From Corynespora cassiicola (taxonomy: Eukaryota; Ascomycota; Dothideomycetes; Pleosporales; Corynesporascaceae), in the NCBI GenBank assembly GCA_022059125.1, contig JAEUWY010000005.1, forward strand, positions 4,340,001 through 4,404,000: a stretch of DNA of 64,000 bases. Direction: 5' to 3'. The notes below the pieces were generated by a model, which worked only from the letters and a program-made list of their open reading frames with translations, had not been told where the DNA came from and did no database searches. A program made the position numbers and the translations under genes. This document shows, piece after piece, positions 1-10,471 of the stretch (position 1 is the first letter of the stretch; every line of letters begins with the position of its first letter).

Positions 1-970
1 TCTGGATCACAATGAACCGCCGAGAAGGGGTGGGCGTCACTTCACGAAGGACGTCAGCGTGATTTGGCGCAGAATACGTAGCCGGCCCTTCCTGCGAAGA
101 AACGGTGGAAGTGGCAGGGGATTCGGCGACAGGCTTGAGCATGGCAATGTAATAAGTATCGCCCCGTTTCAGTAGCTCCACCGACGTGTGGTTTATGGAG
201 ACGTTCCAGAATGTCTGCATGAACATGCCAAACGTGAAAAGGAAGAAGAAAGCTGCTATAGCCACAGCACCTATCCAAGTCGCAGGCCTGGAGCCAACCT
301 GCATACATGTCAGTCAAAGGCATGCCTCACCGCAAATTGACTAAGACGTTGTACTTACAAGGCGCTTGTGCTCGCTCAAGAAATAAGCCATGCAAATCAT
401 CAGGTAGGCAGTGAATCCAGCCCCATAGAATAGAAACTGTACGAAGAACTTGTGACTTGTCTCTGATATGATTCCCCCTGCCCACGGACAGAAATGATCC
501 ATGCGACGGACGCAGCGGTCGAGCTCTTTGCAGTGATGAGTGCGATCCGGCTTGTAAATGTTACACTTGTCGCACCAGAGAGGCATTCCCTCATAGTCGC
601 ACAAGTAGGAATCGTATTTTTCCGTAATGGCCGCCGTGCTCGCCGTTGTTTTATCCAGTGATGGATCTCCAAGAGGTAGCAACCCAGGGCGAGTCCAGAT
701 GACTTGGAGGAGGCGCAAGTAAGAGAGGAAAAACAGTAGCAGTAGGATGAAGTAACCCACGAGCAGGCCTATGGCTGTCGCAGACCTCATATTCACACCT
801 TGCGCCTGCAGGGCGTCAGAGGGCGACAGGAGGTATCGAATGCACACCAAGTACACAAAGACATAGGTCCCGTAGCCAATAGCTCCCATTTCAGCCAGCG
901 GAAGCAAGACGGCAGCCAGCTGGCCCATCCATATCTCTACATCCTTTTGTTTGTTTCGTGCGACTGCCAT
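1..970 (-). CDS. pfa5: Palmitoyltransferase, Pfa5-like (DHHC family), 3' end outside window
   Basis: Protein S-acyltransferase of internal membranes that attaches palmitate to cysteines of target proteins. Exons are 359-970 and <1-298; the 60-bp intron 299-358 has donor GTAAGT and acceptor GCAG. Two hydrophobic segments (about residues 15-47 and 63-90) precede the cysteine-rich domain, which reads CDKC..PDRTHHC..DRC and ends in DHFCPW (residues 158-163), so the core motif is DHFC instead of DHHC. A further membrane pair follows, the last part in the second exon (ATWIGAVAIAAFFFLFTFG). The start at 970 (MAVARNK) is the first ATG of the open frame; an upstream exon cannot be excluded because the acceptor-like GATGTAG lies just inside this start. 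The frame stays open to the window edge, so the C-terminus is missing. The Pfa5 assignment rests on the domain spacing and the variant motif. Confidence 0.85.
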
Positions 971-3818
971 GGCGCGGCGCGTGTGGCTGGGTGGTGTTCG
1001 CGAGGTATGGGGTCGTCCGGAGGAATACGGGGCGAGGAAGCAGCGTCCGTGGCGCGCTGTTCGAGGGTGTTGGGGACGCCAAAAGTCGATGGTCCGCTTC
1101 AAGGCGAATTGCAGCGCGCCTTCTCAGTGTGAGTGTCGGCGTCTAGGATGTTCGAGGCGTGGTGGGCACCACAAAGGAAGGTGAGCATAGAGCTGACGTT
1201 GTGACGACAATGCCGAGGCCGCATCAGATGGTCTGCCGCGCCACGGCCCGCACGTGATGCTATTGGGCGACTGATCCCGACCATTCCGACGATCTGCGGT
1301 AGGGTCCGACAGCACTACAAACAACATTGCGCTACCACGACAGTCCAATTTGACGCGTTCATCAGGGCTTGTATGTACTGCTCTGTCATCTTCTCCAAAT
1401 TCCGTTTCTCGTGCTTGCCCGGTGGAGGGATCTGCCGCGCCGGATCGCTGCAACCGAATTATTGGCTGCATACCTCAACACCCCTCTTCTTCAGCCTTGC
1501 GTGTGCTTCCCGTCTCTCTTCATCCCAGCTCCACGGGCTCTTGTTTTCATTCCCTCCACCATCTGCCTGCCATTGCCTCTTGATGCATGTTCTTCACTGA
1601 CTAGTCTCACGTTCTCTCACTCCATTTGACAGTTTGGCCTACCATGCATCGTGCGGCCCCAGAGCTAGCACGCTTCCGTCACCGGATCCTCAGCCTTGTT
1701 GCGAACAACCTGCTCAGTTTCCGCCTGGCGTCCTGATCAGAGTTTTCGCGGCTAGTCCTTCGCTAATGGTCGAAGCTGATTGACTGGAGCCTCCTCTCCG
1801 TCGCTGTGCGAGACGCTGCATCGGGTATCTGGCTCCCTCATTTTCACAAAAGTGAGGCGATGGAGGCCTCTTTACACTTTATACATGAAGATGAGGCTCT
1901 ATTCTGGATATATAGTTGCTGCGCCCTGGCGACGGGAAGCTTGCGACGGCCTCTTCACCGCGTACTACACCGACCGCCAATGACGAGGCTGAAGTCTTGT
2001 CTGGTTCGCTCGGTCAAGCCCTGAAAGCTGGCCACCATCCGATGCAACTTGCCTCCTCAGGCTGCACACCCAAGAAATTGTCAACTTTTAGTAAGCCTCC
2101 CCTTTCTGATGCGTTTGCATGTAAGACTAAACCATCGTAGTATTAGCTATGGGCCGATATCTAACACTTTGCTGAGCTTAGACCACGCGACACTGCCGCC
2201 GGAGATCTTTGTGTGCCAGAGATTCTCCGGTAAATGCCTTGTAGTCTCCGCCCCTACCGAAAAAAAAACCAGCCCACTTTCAGTCGGGTTCGTTACCCGA
2301 ACAGACGAAGTGGCCGTCGGCATATATTACGCGGCTGAAAAAGAGAAGCTCCTTCTGCGTGCTGGCCACGCTGACATGCAGAGCGGTTTAATGCGGAGAA
2401 TATTCAGGCACATGCCAGTGTTCACGGTCGGGAGCCCGTCCCCTGGATGCCGTATTCATGCCTCTATTGCCGGGCTGCAATTAGTAACGGCCGCAGTTGC
2501 GGTCTCGAATCTCTCCGGAGCTGGCCCTACCGCAGTATCCCATCTTCCCGCCTAGTCATCCACGGACTGTCTTAGTCAATCTCAACCCGTACCACCTCCG
2601 CTATGGTTTTCTAGCCTTACACAAATCCTTACCGCTTGTACTTGCTTCCCACCTCTAGTCTTGATCCCCTTGACCTCCCATCCCAAGGCCAAGTCCTTGC
2701 TCCTCGTTGCTGCTTGGTTCATATGGTATCCCGACGCATCCTGGTACTCGTATTATCCATGTTTTCCACCCGCTCCTACCTGTACCTGTGGGTCTTACGA
2801 CCTAAAAAATATTGCCGGAGTATCATACAGTAAGACATGTAACCGTGTGAATGGGAAAGGCTCCCAGCAGCAAGGTTGTCGGGCTTGTTCCAGCATCAGC
2901 CCTCTAGACCTGTCGTCATTGGGTCTGCATCACAAAACCACCCCATTATTTCAATACCTTTACGAGAACTTCCATTTGCTTTTTGCTAATAAAACACGTC
3001 AGTTCATTCATCACAATCACATCACATAGTGCACTGTCTACGCTAGTGTTGCACGCTCTTGGCGCAGGCAAACAAGGCAACCGCATCAGTGCGGTGAGCC
3101 CGACTAGTGGGCCCTGTATCGCACTACCAACAAGAGCATCGGCCGGGTCCGTTAACCAGGCTCTTGCCTAGATCTTTGCCGACCTTTTTGTTTATTCACG
3201 TAATAAACAGATTCATCTGAGCGCCTATCACGCCGCCCCTAAGTTGGACCACTCAGCAACACTTGGACCCATCCACCCGTGACGACTGCTTTCACAGCGC
3301 AGGTGCCACTTGGAGGCTACGGCTATTCGTGACCGAGACCACCCACCGCAGCTCACCTCGGTCTCGGTCTACTGGCTCACGACGTCCCTTATAATCACAT
3401 GGTCCATGCCACCGTCCCTACCGGGATCTCTTGACGTCTTTTTCGGACTTGGTTAGCATGGGATTAGACCCATTGCTCTTCACCGCAACATTCACAGCCA
3501 TCGTACGCTTCCTCGCAGCGGCCTGGCGCCTCTTGGGTGGATTCTGCCTCACAGGCCTGCGCCATGGTCGTCAGCTTAGATGGGGGGGAGTGGCCTGGGA
3601 GTTTGTGCCTTCTTTTTTGGCGGATGAGATGGTTTCTTCATCGGTGGAGATGACTCCCGCTGGCAGGACTATAAAGGTCTCTATGCTCCATCGCTAGTTT
3701 CTAGCAAGCCACTACCCATCAAGCCGCGACCACACCTAGCTTTCGTCCTCTACCATCCATCCACGCACTTTCATCAAACTTCTTTTTTCAACTCATTACA
3801 TATCTTTTCGTTATACAA
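971..3818. other. Intergenic, 2.8 kb, no supported gene
   Basis: Several overlapping open frames of 60-170 codons occur here in all frames, none with a recognisable domain or good splice context. Pyrimidine-rich stretches around 1370-1630 and 2560-2800 look like fungal leader or untranslated sequence. The last 150 bases are the promoter of the cysteine-rich gene that starts at 3819. Confidence 0.5.
3670..3676 (+). promoter_or_regulatory. TATA box of the first cysteine-rich gene
   Basis: TATAAAG lies 149 bp before the ATG at 3819 and is followed by a pyrimidine-rich leader (about 3735-3800), the usual layout of a strongly expressed fungal promoter. Prediction from sequence only. Confidence 0.5.
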
Positions 3819-4167
3819 ATGGACTCTTCCATGATGCCCGCCGCTTTCGACATGGTGCTCTCTTCATCCTCTAGTCTTCCTTACGGCGAATCGATTCACT
3901 CTCCAGTCGACAACACTGTCTCCAATGCTCAATTCCCTGGACATGGACATGGCACATACACTGGAAGCTCGGAGGTAAGATACTTTCCACGTCTCCATGA
4001 AAAAGACCAATGAATATTGACTATAGCAGGACTACTTCGGAGCCCCTCAAGATGGCCCTTCGACTTGGTACTGCGGCGAGTGTGGTGATGGGCCCTTCCC
4101 TGCTTGGCAAGACAACTGCGCGAACTGCTCCCATGGCAAGTGCAATACTTGCACCACGGACAACTAG
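3819..4167 (+). CDS. Small cysteine-rich protein with RanBP2-like zinc ribbon (copy 1)
   Basis: Exons 3819-3974 and 4030-4167 give 97 residues; donor is GTAAGA and the acceptor is the tandem TAGCAG, so a second isoform with one extra Gln is possible. The N-terminal half is Ser/Gly/His-rich and probably disordered. The C-terminal 35 residues hold six cysteines: W-Y-C-x2-C-x11-C-x2-C-x4-C-x2-C, with a His between the fourth and fifth. The W-x-C-x2-C...C-x2-C spacing resembles RanBP2-type zinc fingers, with one further Cys pair. No signal peptide or membrane segment is visible. A paralogue with the same tail lies 1.4 kb downstream on the same strand. Function is unknown; binding of zinc and of RNA or protein is only inferred from the spacing. 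Confidence 0.75.
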
Positions 4168-5592
4168 TATATGACGGCTTTGCCAGGCAATGCCTCCACG
4201 GAAACGGACTTTTCGCTTTTCGGCTTGGATCTAGTTTTTGCCTCCTCTCTTCACATCTTCGAATTATAAGTTTCAGGTTCTCACTCTACCGGCACACACT
4301 CTCGGCTACGTTTCATTCGTTCTGTTAGCACGGATATTTTTGGACGTTTCTTTCCATGTTGTTTTTCCTGTCTTGAACTTTGTTTGACCTCGCTTCGTTT
4401 CTCTTCGCTTGACCCGATTTTCGCGCGAAAAGGTGAGCTTGAAGACGAGTCATCCTGCTTTTCAGAGAGTGAAGCGTCTTCTAGCATTACCTCACTTTCT
4501 GCTCGTTAGACTTCTAGATAGACCTTTTCTGTGGCAGGTTACTCCTCGCGGAGGACCTGAATTTTTCGTTCATTTGAGTTTGGCGATACGTGTTTTATTA
4601 GATATACAAGTCATTAGTACTACATTTCTTGCTTCTTGAATCACACGTCGATTTTCGCGAGATTTATTTTCCCAGGTACTTTTAAAGAGTTGAAAATGAG
4701 CAAGTCACACGACAGGTCACATGCTTAGGCATCAATGCGCGGGAGCCTCAGCCCTCCCAGTCCAATCCAACGCCAGCGCAGGAACCGCTGTATCCCTACC
4801 ATGCACAAGGTCGATCTTTGTGCAGCCTCCATGTAAACTTTTGCAAAAAGAAAGACTGAATATTACGGCGCTCTCTGGTCAAGATTCCTTTTTTCGAGTC
4901 ACTTTCACATGCTCCGGCGGACTATGAGGGACATGCCACCTGCACTGACCGGAGGATAAAGCTCAACCAGCTCGAGTGGAAGAGCGCACACTTGGTAGCG
5001 GGAGCTTCTCTGAGTACAGTCATATTATGTCAAGGTATGCCTCAGAAAAAGGAGGCCTCAGGAAAAAGAGGCCACAAGGCAAACGGCGGCCTCCTGGCCT
5101 GGTTCCGCGGGACCGCTTGGCGCACGCCCTTAGCACGAGACCATGACGAGCCCGCTCCGGCCCATTCCCTCCAGCCAGGCGCTCTTACGCGGCATCTCCG
5201 GTGGAATATCCTCAACATTTTCGTGTTTAAGACGATGGTGGAATAGCGGAAACTCTGCTTCACGGGGGTGTCATGGGGCACTGAGTGGAGCGGAGGACGA
5301 GGGCTTAGACCTGCCAGTCCGCCTCGCATGCCCTGATTAGCGTCACCGCCCGTGCCCTCTACCATGGGGCACGTTGGTACAGAGGGCAAATGCCCTCGCG
5401 GTGGCGCAATTGGGTATGGTAGGGCGCGAGTCATCGTTAGCTGCTGGTCCCTCTGTCCTTCTCCTCTCATGTATAAAGATTTGGCTCCCTCGACATCATT
5501 ATCCAAAACACTCAACTGCTCCATTTCCACCATTGCTACCTTTTACCTTCAAAATCGATAACCTCTATCTACTGCTTCGTTATCCAGCAAAC
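4168..5592. other. Intergenic between the two cysteine-rich paralogues
   Basis: T-rich sequence to about 4640 is probably the 3' untranslated region of copy 1. The rest shows only unsupported open frames on both strands. The end is the promoter of copy 2. Confidence 0.5.
5472..5477 (+). promoter_or_regulatory. TATA box of the second cysteine-rich gene
   Basis: TATAAA lies 121 bp before the ATG at 5593, followed by a CT-rich leader. The position matches that of the TATA box of the upstream paralogue, which suggests the promoters were duplicated together with the genes. Confidence 0.5.
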
Positions 5593-5988
5593 ATGGCTGC
5601 CGCACAGAACTTTGAAACTTGCTCCAACTACAGCGACTGCTCTTCCGGTTGCCGCGAAATCGACCCCTCATACATCCACAACGCCGCCATCGCTGCACCT
5701 ATCGTCAACAATATGGAAGACAGCTTCAGGTTGATGTCACGACCCGACAGCACTCTGACAGCTCATGCCATGCCACTCACTCGAGAGAACCTTGCCATGC
5801 TTGGCCAGGACTTCAATCGCCCGGCCTACATGACTGCACCTCAGGCACCGGTGGATGGAGTCGAGTATACATGGTATTGCTGCAACTGTGGATATGGCCC
5901 AGCCAATATCACGATCGATCAAGGCTGCAGCTCCTGCAACAACCACACGAGGTGCGGTGGCTGTCCGGTAGAGGCTGTAAAGAGGTAG
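5593..5988 (+). CDS. Small cysteine-rich protein with RanBP2-like zinc ribbon (copy 2)
   Basis: Single-exon gene of 131 residues, starting at the first ATG after the leader (AAACATGGCTGC context). The C-terminal tail reads W-Y-C-x2-C-x12-C-x2-C-x5-C-x2-C with a His between the fourth and fifth cysteines, nearly the same pattern as copy 1 at 3819. The sequence before it (APQ...TWYC and CG-x-GP) is also shared, so the two are paralogues. An extra N-terminal cysteine cluster (ETCSNYSDCSSGCRE, residues 7-21) is absent from copy 1. The middle of the protein is unremarkable. No signal peptide is seen. The function is unknown; the conserved tail is a candidate zinc-binding module. Confidence 0.8.
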   Translation: MAAAQNFETCSNYSDCSSGCREIDPSYIHNAAIAAPIVNNMEDSFRLMSRPDSTLTAHAMPLTRENLAMLGQDFNRPAYMTAPQAPVDGVEYTWYCCNCGYGPANITIDQGCSSCNNHTRCGGCPVEAVKR

Positions 5989-6425
5989 AAACGCTCGGTT
6001 GCCGATGTATGTCAAGCTCCATATGGATTGCTTTCCAAAACGCTTATAACTCATAGTGTCTTCCTAAATTAAGAATTCTGCATCTGGGTGGGCTTCACTC
6101 CTGATACCCACAGGACGGAAAGTGCGAGGAAACATGAAAGGGGCGTGGTATTGAATAGGGGTTTCTTTCCAGAATCATTGTGTTTATTTCCGTTCTCCGG
6201 TTTGATGTTCTACGGCGTTGGTAATTTTGTTTTGGTCTGCTATTCTTACCATTCATGCTGCTCGGAACGGAACGGATAGAAGGTCTAATTGAGGGATCAT
6301 TCCCACTGGCGTCAGGAAGGCATAGCGGGATTGAATCTCACGGGTTTTCCTACTCGGATAGTTAGAATCGAAAATCTCAGTAACGAACCTGGCTCCGAAT
6401 CCTGAGTGATCATCAGCATGCGTAT

Positions 6426-6485
6426 GCCTCCCCCCAAGCCCATGCCTCCCCCCAAGCCCATGCCCACGCCCACGCCCACGCCCGT
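6426..6485. repeat. C-rich minisatellite
   Basis: Two perfect 18-bp units (GCCTCCCCCCAAGCCCAT) are followed directly by three 6-bp units GCCCAC and one GCCCGT. Both unit types begin with GCC and appear to derive from one another by slippage. Confidence 0.85.
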
Positions 6486-7030
6486 GCGCCCTCCGCCTGC
6501 CCTTGTCCCAAGACGAAGCTTACCTCCAGGATTACCCCACGCCCTTCGCGCGCCCCGACATGTACGCCCATCCGTACCTTGAACATCTCCACCCGCCTTA
6601 CCAACACGCCGTTTGCCTGCTGTCTCCATGCCCACGCCGAGAAAATCAACCTCGCAGCGACAACAAAACCAACACACCGCTCCGCTCTCCGCGGCTTGGG
6701 CACCCACGTCCCCCTCCCCATACGCGCCCAATACAAGGCGAAAAGCTTAGTAGAGCGTCCAAGACCCGGATAGCCTCGCCCGCCTCATCACCACATGCTA
6801 CTACTCCTAACGAGGAAAAAAAAAAAGAGGTAGAAAAAGGCAGACGGCGGCGCCCTCGCAATACAAGCTTCGCAAGCGACCGGCGCCGTGTTTCACACCG
6901 CGGACGGGCACGCCTTTCGTCTGCTCGTGAAAGGCACCGTCAGCGGGCCCTAGGTACGGCGAGAAACGGCTGTGGCGCCTCTTGCGGCATAGAGGCGCAC
7001 GTTGGGAGGGTGTAGCGCCATAGGGCGAGG

Positions 7031-7300
7031 AGGGGAGGGGGGGGGGGGGGGGGGGAGGGAGGGCTAGTCAGACGGTAAAAAGGAGCCTGGACCTCGCGGG
7101 CCTCGCGATTCCCGTCTACGGGGGGAAAAAAGGGGGGGGGGGGGGGGGGGGGGGGGACGAAGCCATGTTGGGAGCGCGCAGGGCCACGGCGGCTTTGAGC
7201 GAGATGCAGCAAATTCAACCTTGCGGGTGGGTGCGGAGTTTTGGGGGACGGACGTGGAGTAGGGGAGGGACGGGGGAGGAGGGGGGAGGAGGGGGGGGGG
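7031..7300 (+). repeat. Cluster of long G runs
   Basis: Uninterrupted G runs of 19 (7037-7055), 25 (7132-7156) and 10 bases (7291-7300) occur with several shorter runs between them (for example 7261-7290), all on the plus strand. The region is a candidate G-quadruplex former. Exact run lengths may be affected by sequencing. Confidence 0.85.
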
Positions 7301-7760
7301 ATGTGACGTTGCGGCGAGCTCAGCTGTGCTTTGCGCGGGTTGTGGTTGCCTGCGCGGAGGGGCGCCAGCGGCCAGCCAGTCGTCTCATGTCATGGACTCG
7401 GCGCCAATGTTTGCCTTGTGCCCGCTTGTGCGGTTTTTTCCCTTTCCTCTTGCCCTGAGTTTATTTCCTGCTCTTTGTGCCGTCTAGACTTGACTTGAAC
7501 GTGGCCGGTGGGAAAGTGAAGTCATAATAAAGCCCTCCCCCCGTCCAGGCGGTGTGGCCGGGGCGGCCGTGGCGAGGCCTGCCCTTGCATGGCCGGGCTC
7601 TAACTGATCCACGGGGATACGCAGGGTAACGGGGCAGAAGAGCGCGTGTTTTTGATTGCTCGTGCAGGCTGGGGGTGTCGTACTGGGCCACAGGGCAAAG
7701 CATTCAAGCTTTTTGTCGTGGATTTATGAGTACACGAGTACGCTGGCCTGTTTGACCACA

Positions 7761-7799
7761 GCCCAGCCCAGCCCAGCACAGCACAGCGCAGCACAGCAC
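7761..7799. repeat. Pentanucleotide microsatellite
   Basis: About eight imperfect copies of a 5-bp unit, first GCCCA then GCACA or GCGCA, without a coding context. Confidence 0.8.
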
Positions 7800-8250
7800 G
7801 ACACTGCTCTCTCTAGCGCGGCTGGGGAGAGTGTGGCTTACCGTCCCGTGAAGGGCGAAGACAAGACTCCATCTTCGTGTGCAGGGACTTCCAGGCTCGC
7901 GGAGACGCATGCCCGCGGCGCGCGATGCTTCTCTATGCTCAACATGCCGCAAGAGGCAGGATACCAAGACTGTGGAAAACCGTGACAGATATTGGCGTCA
8001 CAGGGCGTTTCCTTGAATGGCAAGTAAAGGGAAACCGTCGAACATAGACATGTGCGCGATACGTAGCGGTGCATAATCTGATCCCACTGCGATCTGTGCT
8101 CCAGCAAGAGAGATACTCTATACGGCAATTTTTGAAACCTGTCGATTGCAGAGAGAAATGATTTTCAAGGCGCCTTGGCGAGTGTCTTACAAAGGCGGGG
8201 TCTCCCTGCGAGACTGATGGGCGCGCTGGGGCATTGCAAACCGTTCATCG

Positions 8251-8276
8251 CAGGACTTGCAGGACTTGCAGGACTT
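8251..8276. repeat. 9-bp tandem repeat
   Basis: CAGGACTTG is repeated nearly three times without interruption. No gene is associated. Confidence 0.8.
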
Positions 8277-9517
8277 CCTGAGAACGCCAGATCAAACGCT
8301 GCCTCGCAGAATGAACCCATATCGAGACGAACGAGGCGAGGCTAGGCCTTGCGAGGGCGGAGCGGGCACGGCGGGGCCCAAAGGGGCGCACGCCCTCTTG
8401 CTTCATTTTGTGCGACTTGGGCCATGAGAGCCGCCCTTTGGGATAGAGACTCAATATCGAGTTTGACCCTTCGAATGCAAGAGCCCGGCTGGAATTCCGA
8501 GTACGAGAAATGCGAGCAAGGCAGAACCATAGCCACACTTTGAGCCTCAGGAGCACATAGAGACAGCCTTAGCTGAGTAGGTTTGTTCCCACTTCCAGAA
8601 GCCAGGCCTTTGGTTTCCAATGCCATGTCACATAGCTCAGGCAAGGCCTCAGAAGGCTGAAACCGGTCTGCATTGCTTTTTTGGACACGATGTCCCGGTC
8701 ATACCTAACATATGAGTCGGTGTAAAACGTCCTCCAACTGCTCGCGTGATTTCTCGAATGGGAAAATGTTGGACCAGAGAATGCTTTGGCGACCCACAGT
8801 TGGGTATGGAGGCATGAAGCGGTGCTCGAGCAGGTGCTTGGGCAAACTTTGGGTCAATATTCGGACATGTCCGTGGCAAATCTTGAGAGTTGCCCGTGCC
8901 TAGGCAGAAGTGATGCAACATGCACGTTGAAGTTGATGCCTTGCGAATAGAAAACCGCCGGCACTTTTGTTTTAGGCCATGGCTGCAAGGAAATGCTCGG
9001 TACTTCGCGGCTCAACGCAGATGGGACCAAGCCGAACATTGAGCTTGGCAGAGGGACGCGACGGTGATTCACAGGCACGTACATCTTGCATGTATACGCA
9101 ACATGTTGCGGTGAAAGCCTAGTGAACCCGCCGACGAGTAAGGTTCAAAGTATCAATGACTCCAAGCAAAAGTGGAGGTGTCGCAGCCGGTCGGTGAAGG
9201 GCTGCGTGCTGTGGATATGGAAACGGAGAAGCGAGCACAATAGATGGTATATGTTACATGTTATGTTACCTTGTATCGTACACTTTTGATACTGTCGTCA
9301 AGGGGAATAGCCGCTCTCTGTGACCGGAACGCCGTTCCAGCAGCCGTTGTATCCTGCCGGTATATGCCTTATATGGTACAAGGGGTCCCGTGAATTGAAC
9401 GCGTGGTAACGTGATCTGGAGAGCTAATTGATGTTTGCTCAGTGGACCATCCTCGCCGTTCGCGTTCAACCCGTTGACCTGGAAATTTTGGGTAATGCGA
9501 CGTGCTCTCCATCACGT

Positions 9518-10065
9518 CTATTTCTTGTCCTGGGCTTCGGGATCTTCATCTCCCTTGGTTTCCTTGACATCCTTGTAGGGTCTTCCTGCATACAGCATGT
9601 ATCCCTTCTCTTCAATCGTACCCGCCTTCTCGTCCTCCATTGATCGTCCCTGGCCGAATGCGCCCGTCTCGAGCTGGCCTGCGACGGAGATGGGCCTGTT
9701 ACCCCGGAAGCGTTTCCTCATATCTATCAGGCCCTTCTTGCACTCTGCATATCCCTTTTGAAGCTGCTGGCATTGGGTTGGCAGCGTGTATTTGAGCGGC
9801 GGGCGGAGGCAATCGCCGGGCTTGTTTCGTTCGACCTGCCAAAGGTTACAAGGTGCTCGGATATAGACCCTGGGGCTAGCCCGGCACGGGGACTTGTACC
9901 ATTATACAGTCGGAGTTTTGGAGGCAGAATGCCAGCGCAGCGCCTGATCCTGCAGTGTTAACCTTGTCCACGGAGGTGTCGCAAGACGGCAAAAGCGGTG
10001 CGACTGCGACATAGCTGCATGGCGGAGGCAGGGGGCTTACGAATGTCGTGGCACGACTGAGGCAT
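9518..10065 (-). CDS. coa5: Cytochrome c oxidase assembly factor Coa5/Pet191
   Basis: Small twin-CX9C protein of the mitochondrial intermembrane space required for assembly of cytochrome c oxidase. It is split into three exons: 10041-10065 (25 nt, MPQSCHDI+1), 9900-9943 and 9518-9835, giving 128 residues. I placed the second acceptor at GATCAG (exon starts 9943) because this gives C-x9-C (SCHDIRAALAFC); the acceptor 6 nt upstream would give C-x11-C. Conserved features are LQNSDCIMVERNKPGDCLR, the second CX9C (QCQQLQKGYAEC) and the hallmark DMRKRFRGNRPIS. The last 40 residues are polar and poorly conserved in the family. There is no cleavable presequence, as expected for import through Mia40. 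It diverges from the lipase gene at 10472 across 406 bp. Confidence 0.93.
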
Positions 10066-10471
10066 CGTGATTGTGCGTCTGGGATCTGAGATGTCGCTGC
10101 TGCAGAAACGTGGGCTTCGTGATCGCAATCAACTGAAGCGCTAGGCTGTGATGGAAATGTGCTCCGCGCCGGCGCCGCGTGCCAAGCCAACCTTGAGGTT
10201 GGTCCAACGGCTGATCACATGCCAGGATGCCCGTTGGGAACGTCATTTCGATGATGCCCTCGTCTCAACACCATGTTTTCGCCTCCTTCACCTTCTCATC
10301 GATCCAGTGCCCTCCATACTGAAGAAATGGTCTGCTGGAATCTGCAGTTGGCTGCGTCTTGACACCAGTAGAAGCTCCTCCGCAACATCACCTATCAACA
10401 TCCATACGCCGCAGGACATCACACGATAACCCCACTTGTCACAAGCCGGCGCGCTTGCAAAATACCGCAGC

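Larger units (their letters stand above)
5989..9517. other. Intergenic, 3.5 kb, repeat-rich, no supported gene
   Basis: No open frame here has a recognisable domain. The stretch is dominated by low-complexity DNA: a C-rich minisatellite at 6426-6485, long G runs at 7037-7055, 7132-7156 and 7291-7300, a CAG-rich pentamer repeat at 7761-7799 and a 9-bp triplet repeat at 8251-8276. The part from 8300 to 9500 shows nothing I can name. Confidence 0.5.

Noticed and set aside
2049..2555. Open frame of 168 codons on the plus strand
   Set aside because: No motif, no splice partners and no promoter-like context; composition like surrounding non-coding DNA.
5042..5533. Open frame of 163 codons on the minus strand
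   Set aside because: It overlaps the promoter of the second cysteine-rich gene and has no recognisable content.
5593..5988. Secreted effector identity for the cysteine-rich proteins
   Set aside because: Neither copy has a signal peptide, and the Cys spacing is of the metal-binding CxxC kind and not of the disulfide kind.
6503..7015. Open frame of 170 codons on the plus strand next to the minisatellite
   Set aside because: Arg/Pro-rich translation of repeat-like GC-rich DNA, no domain.
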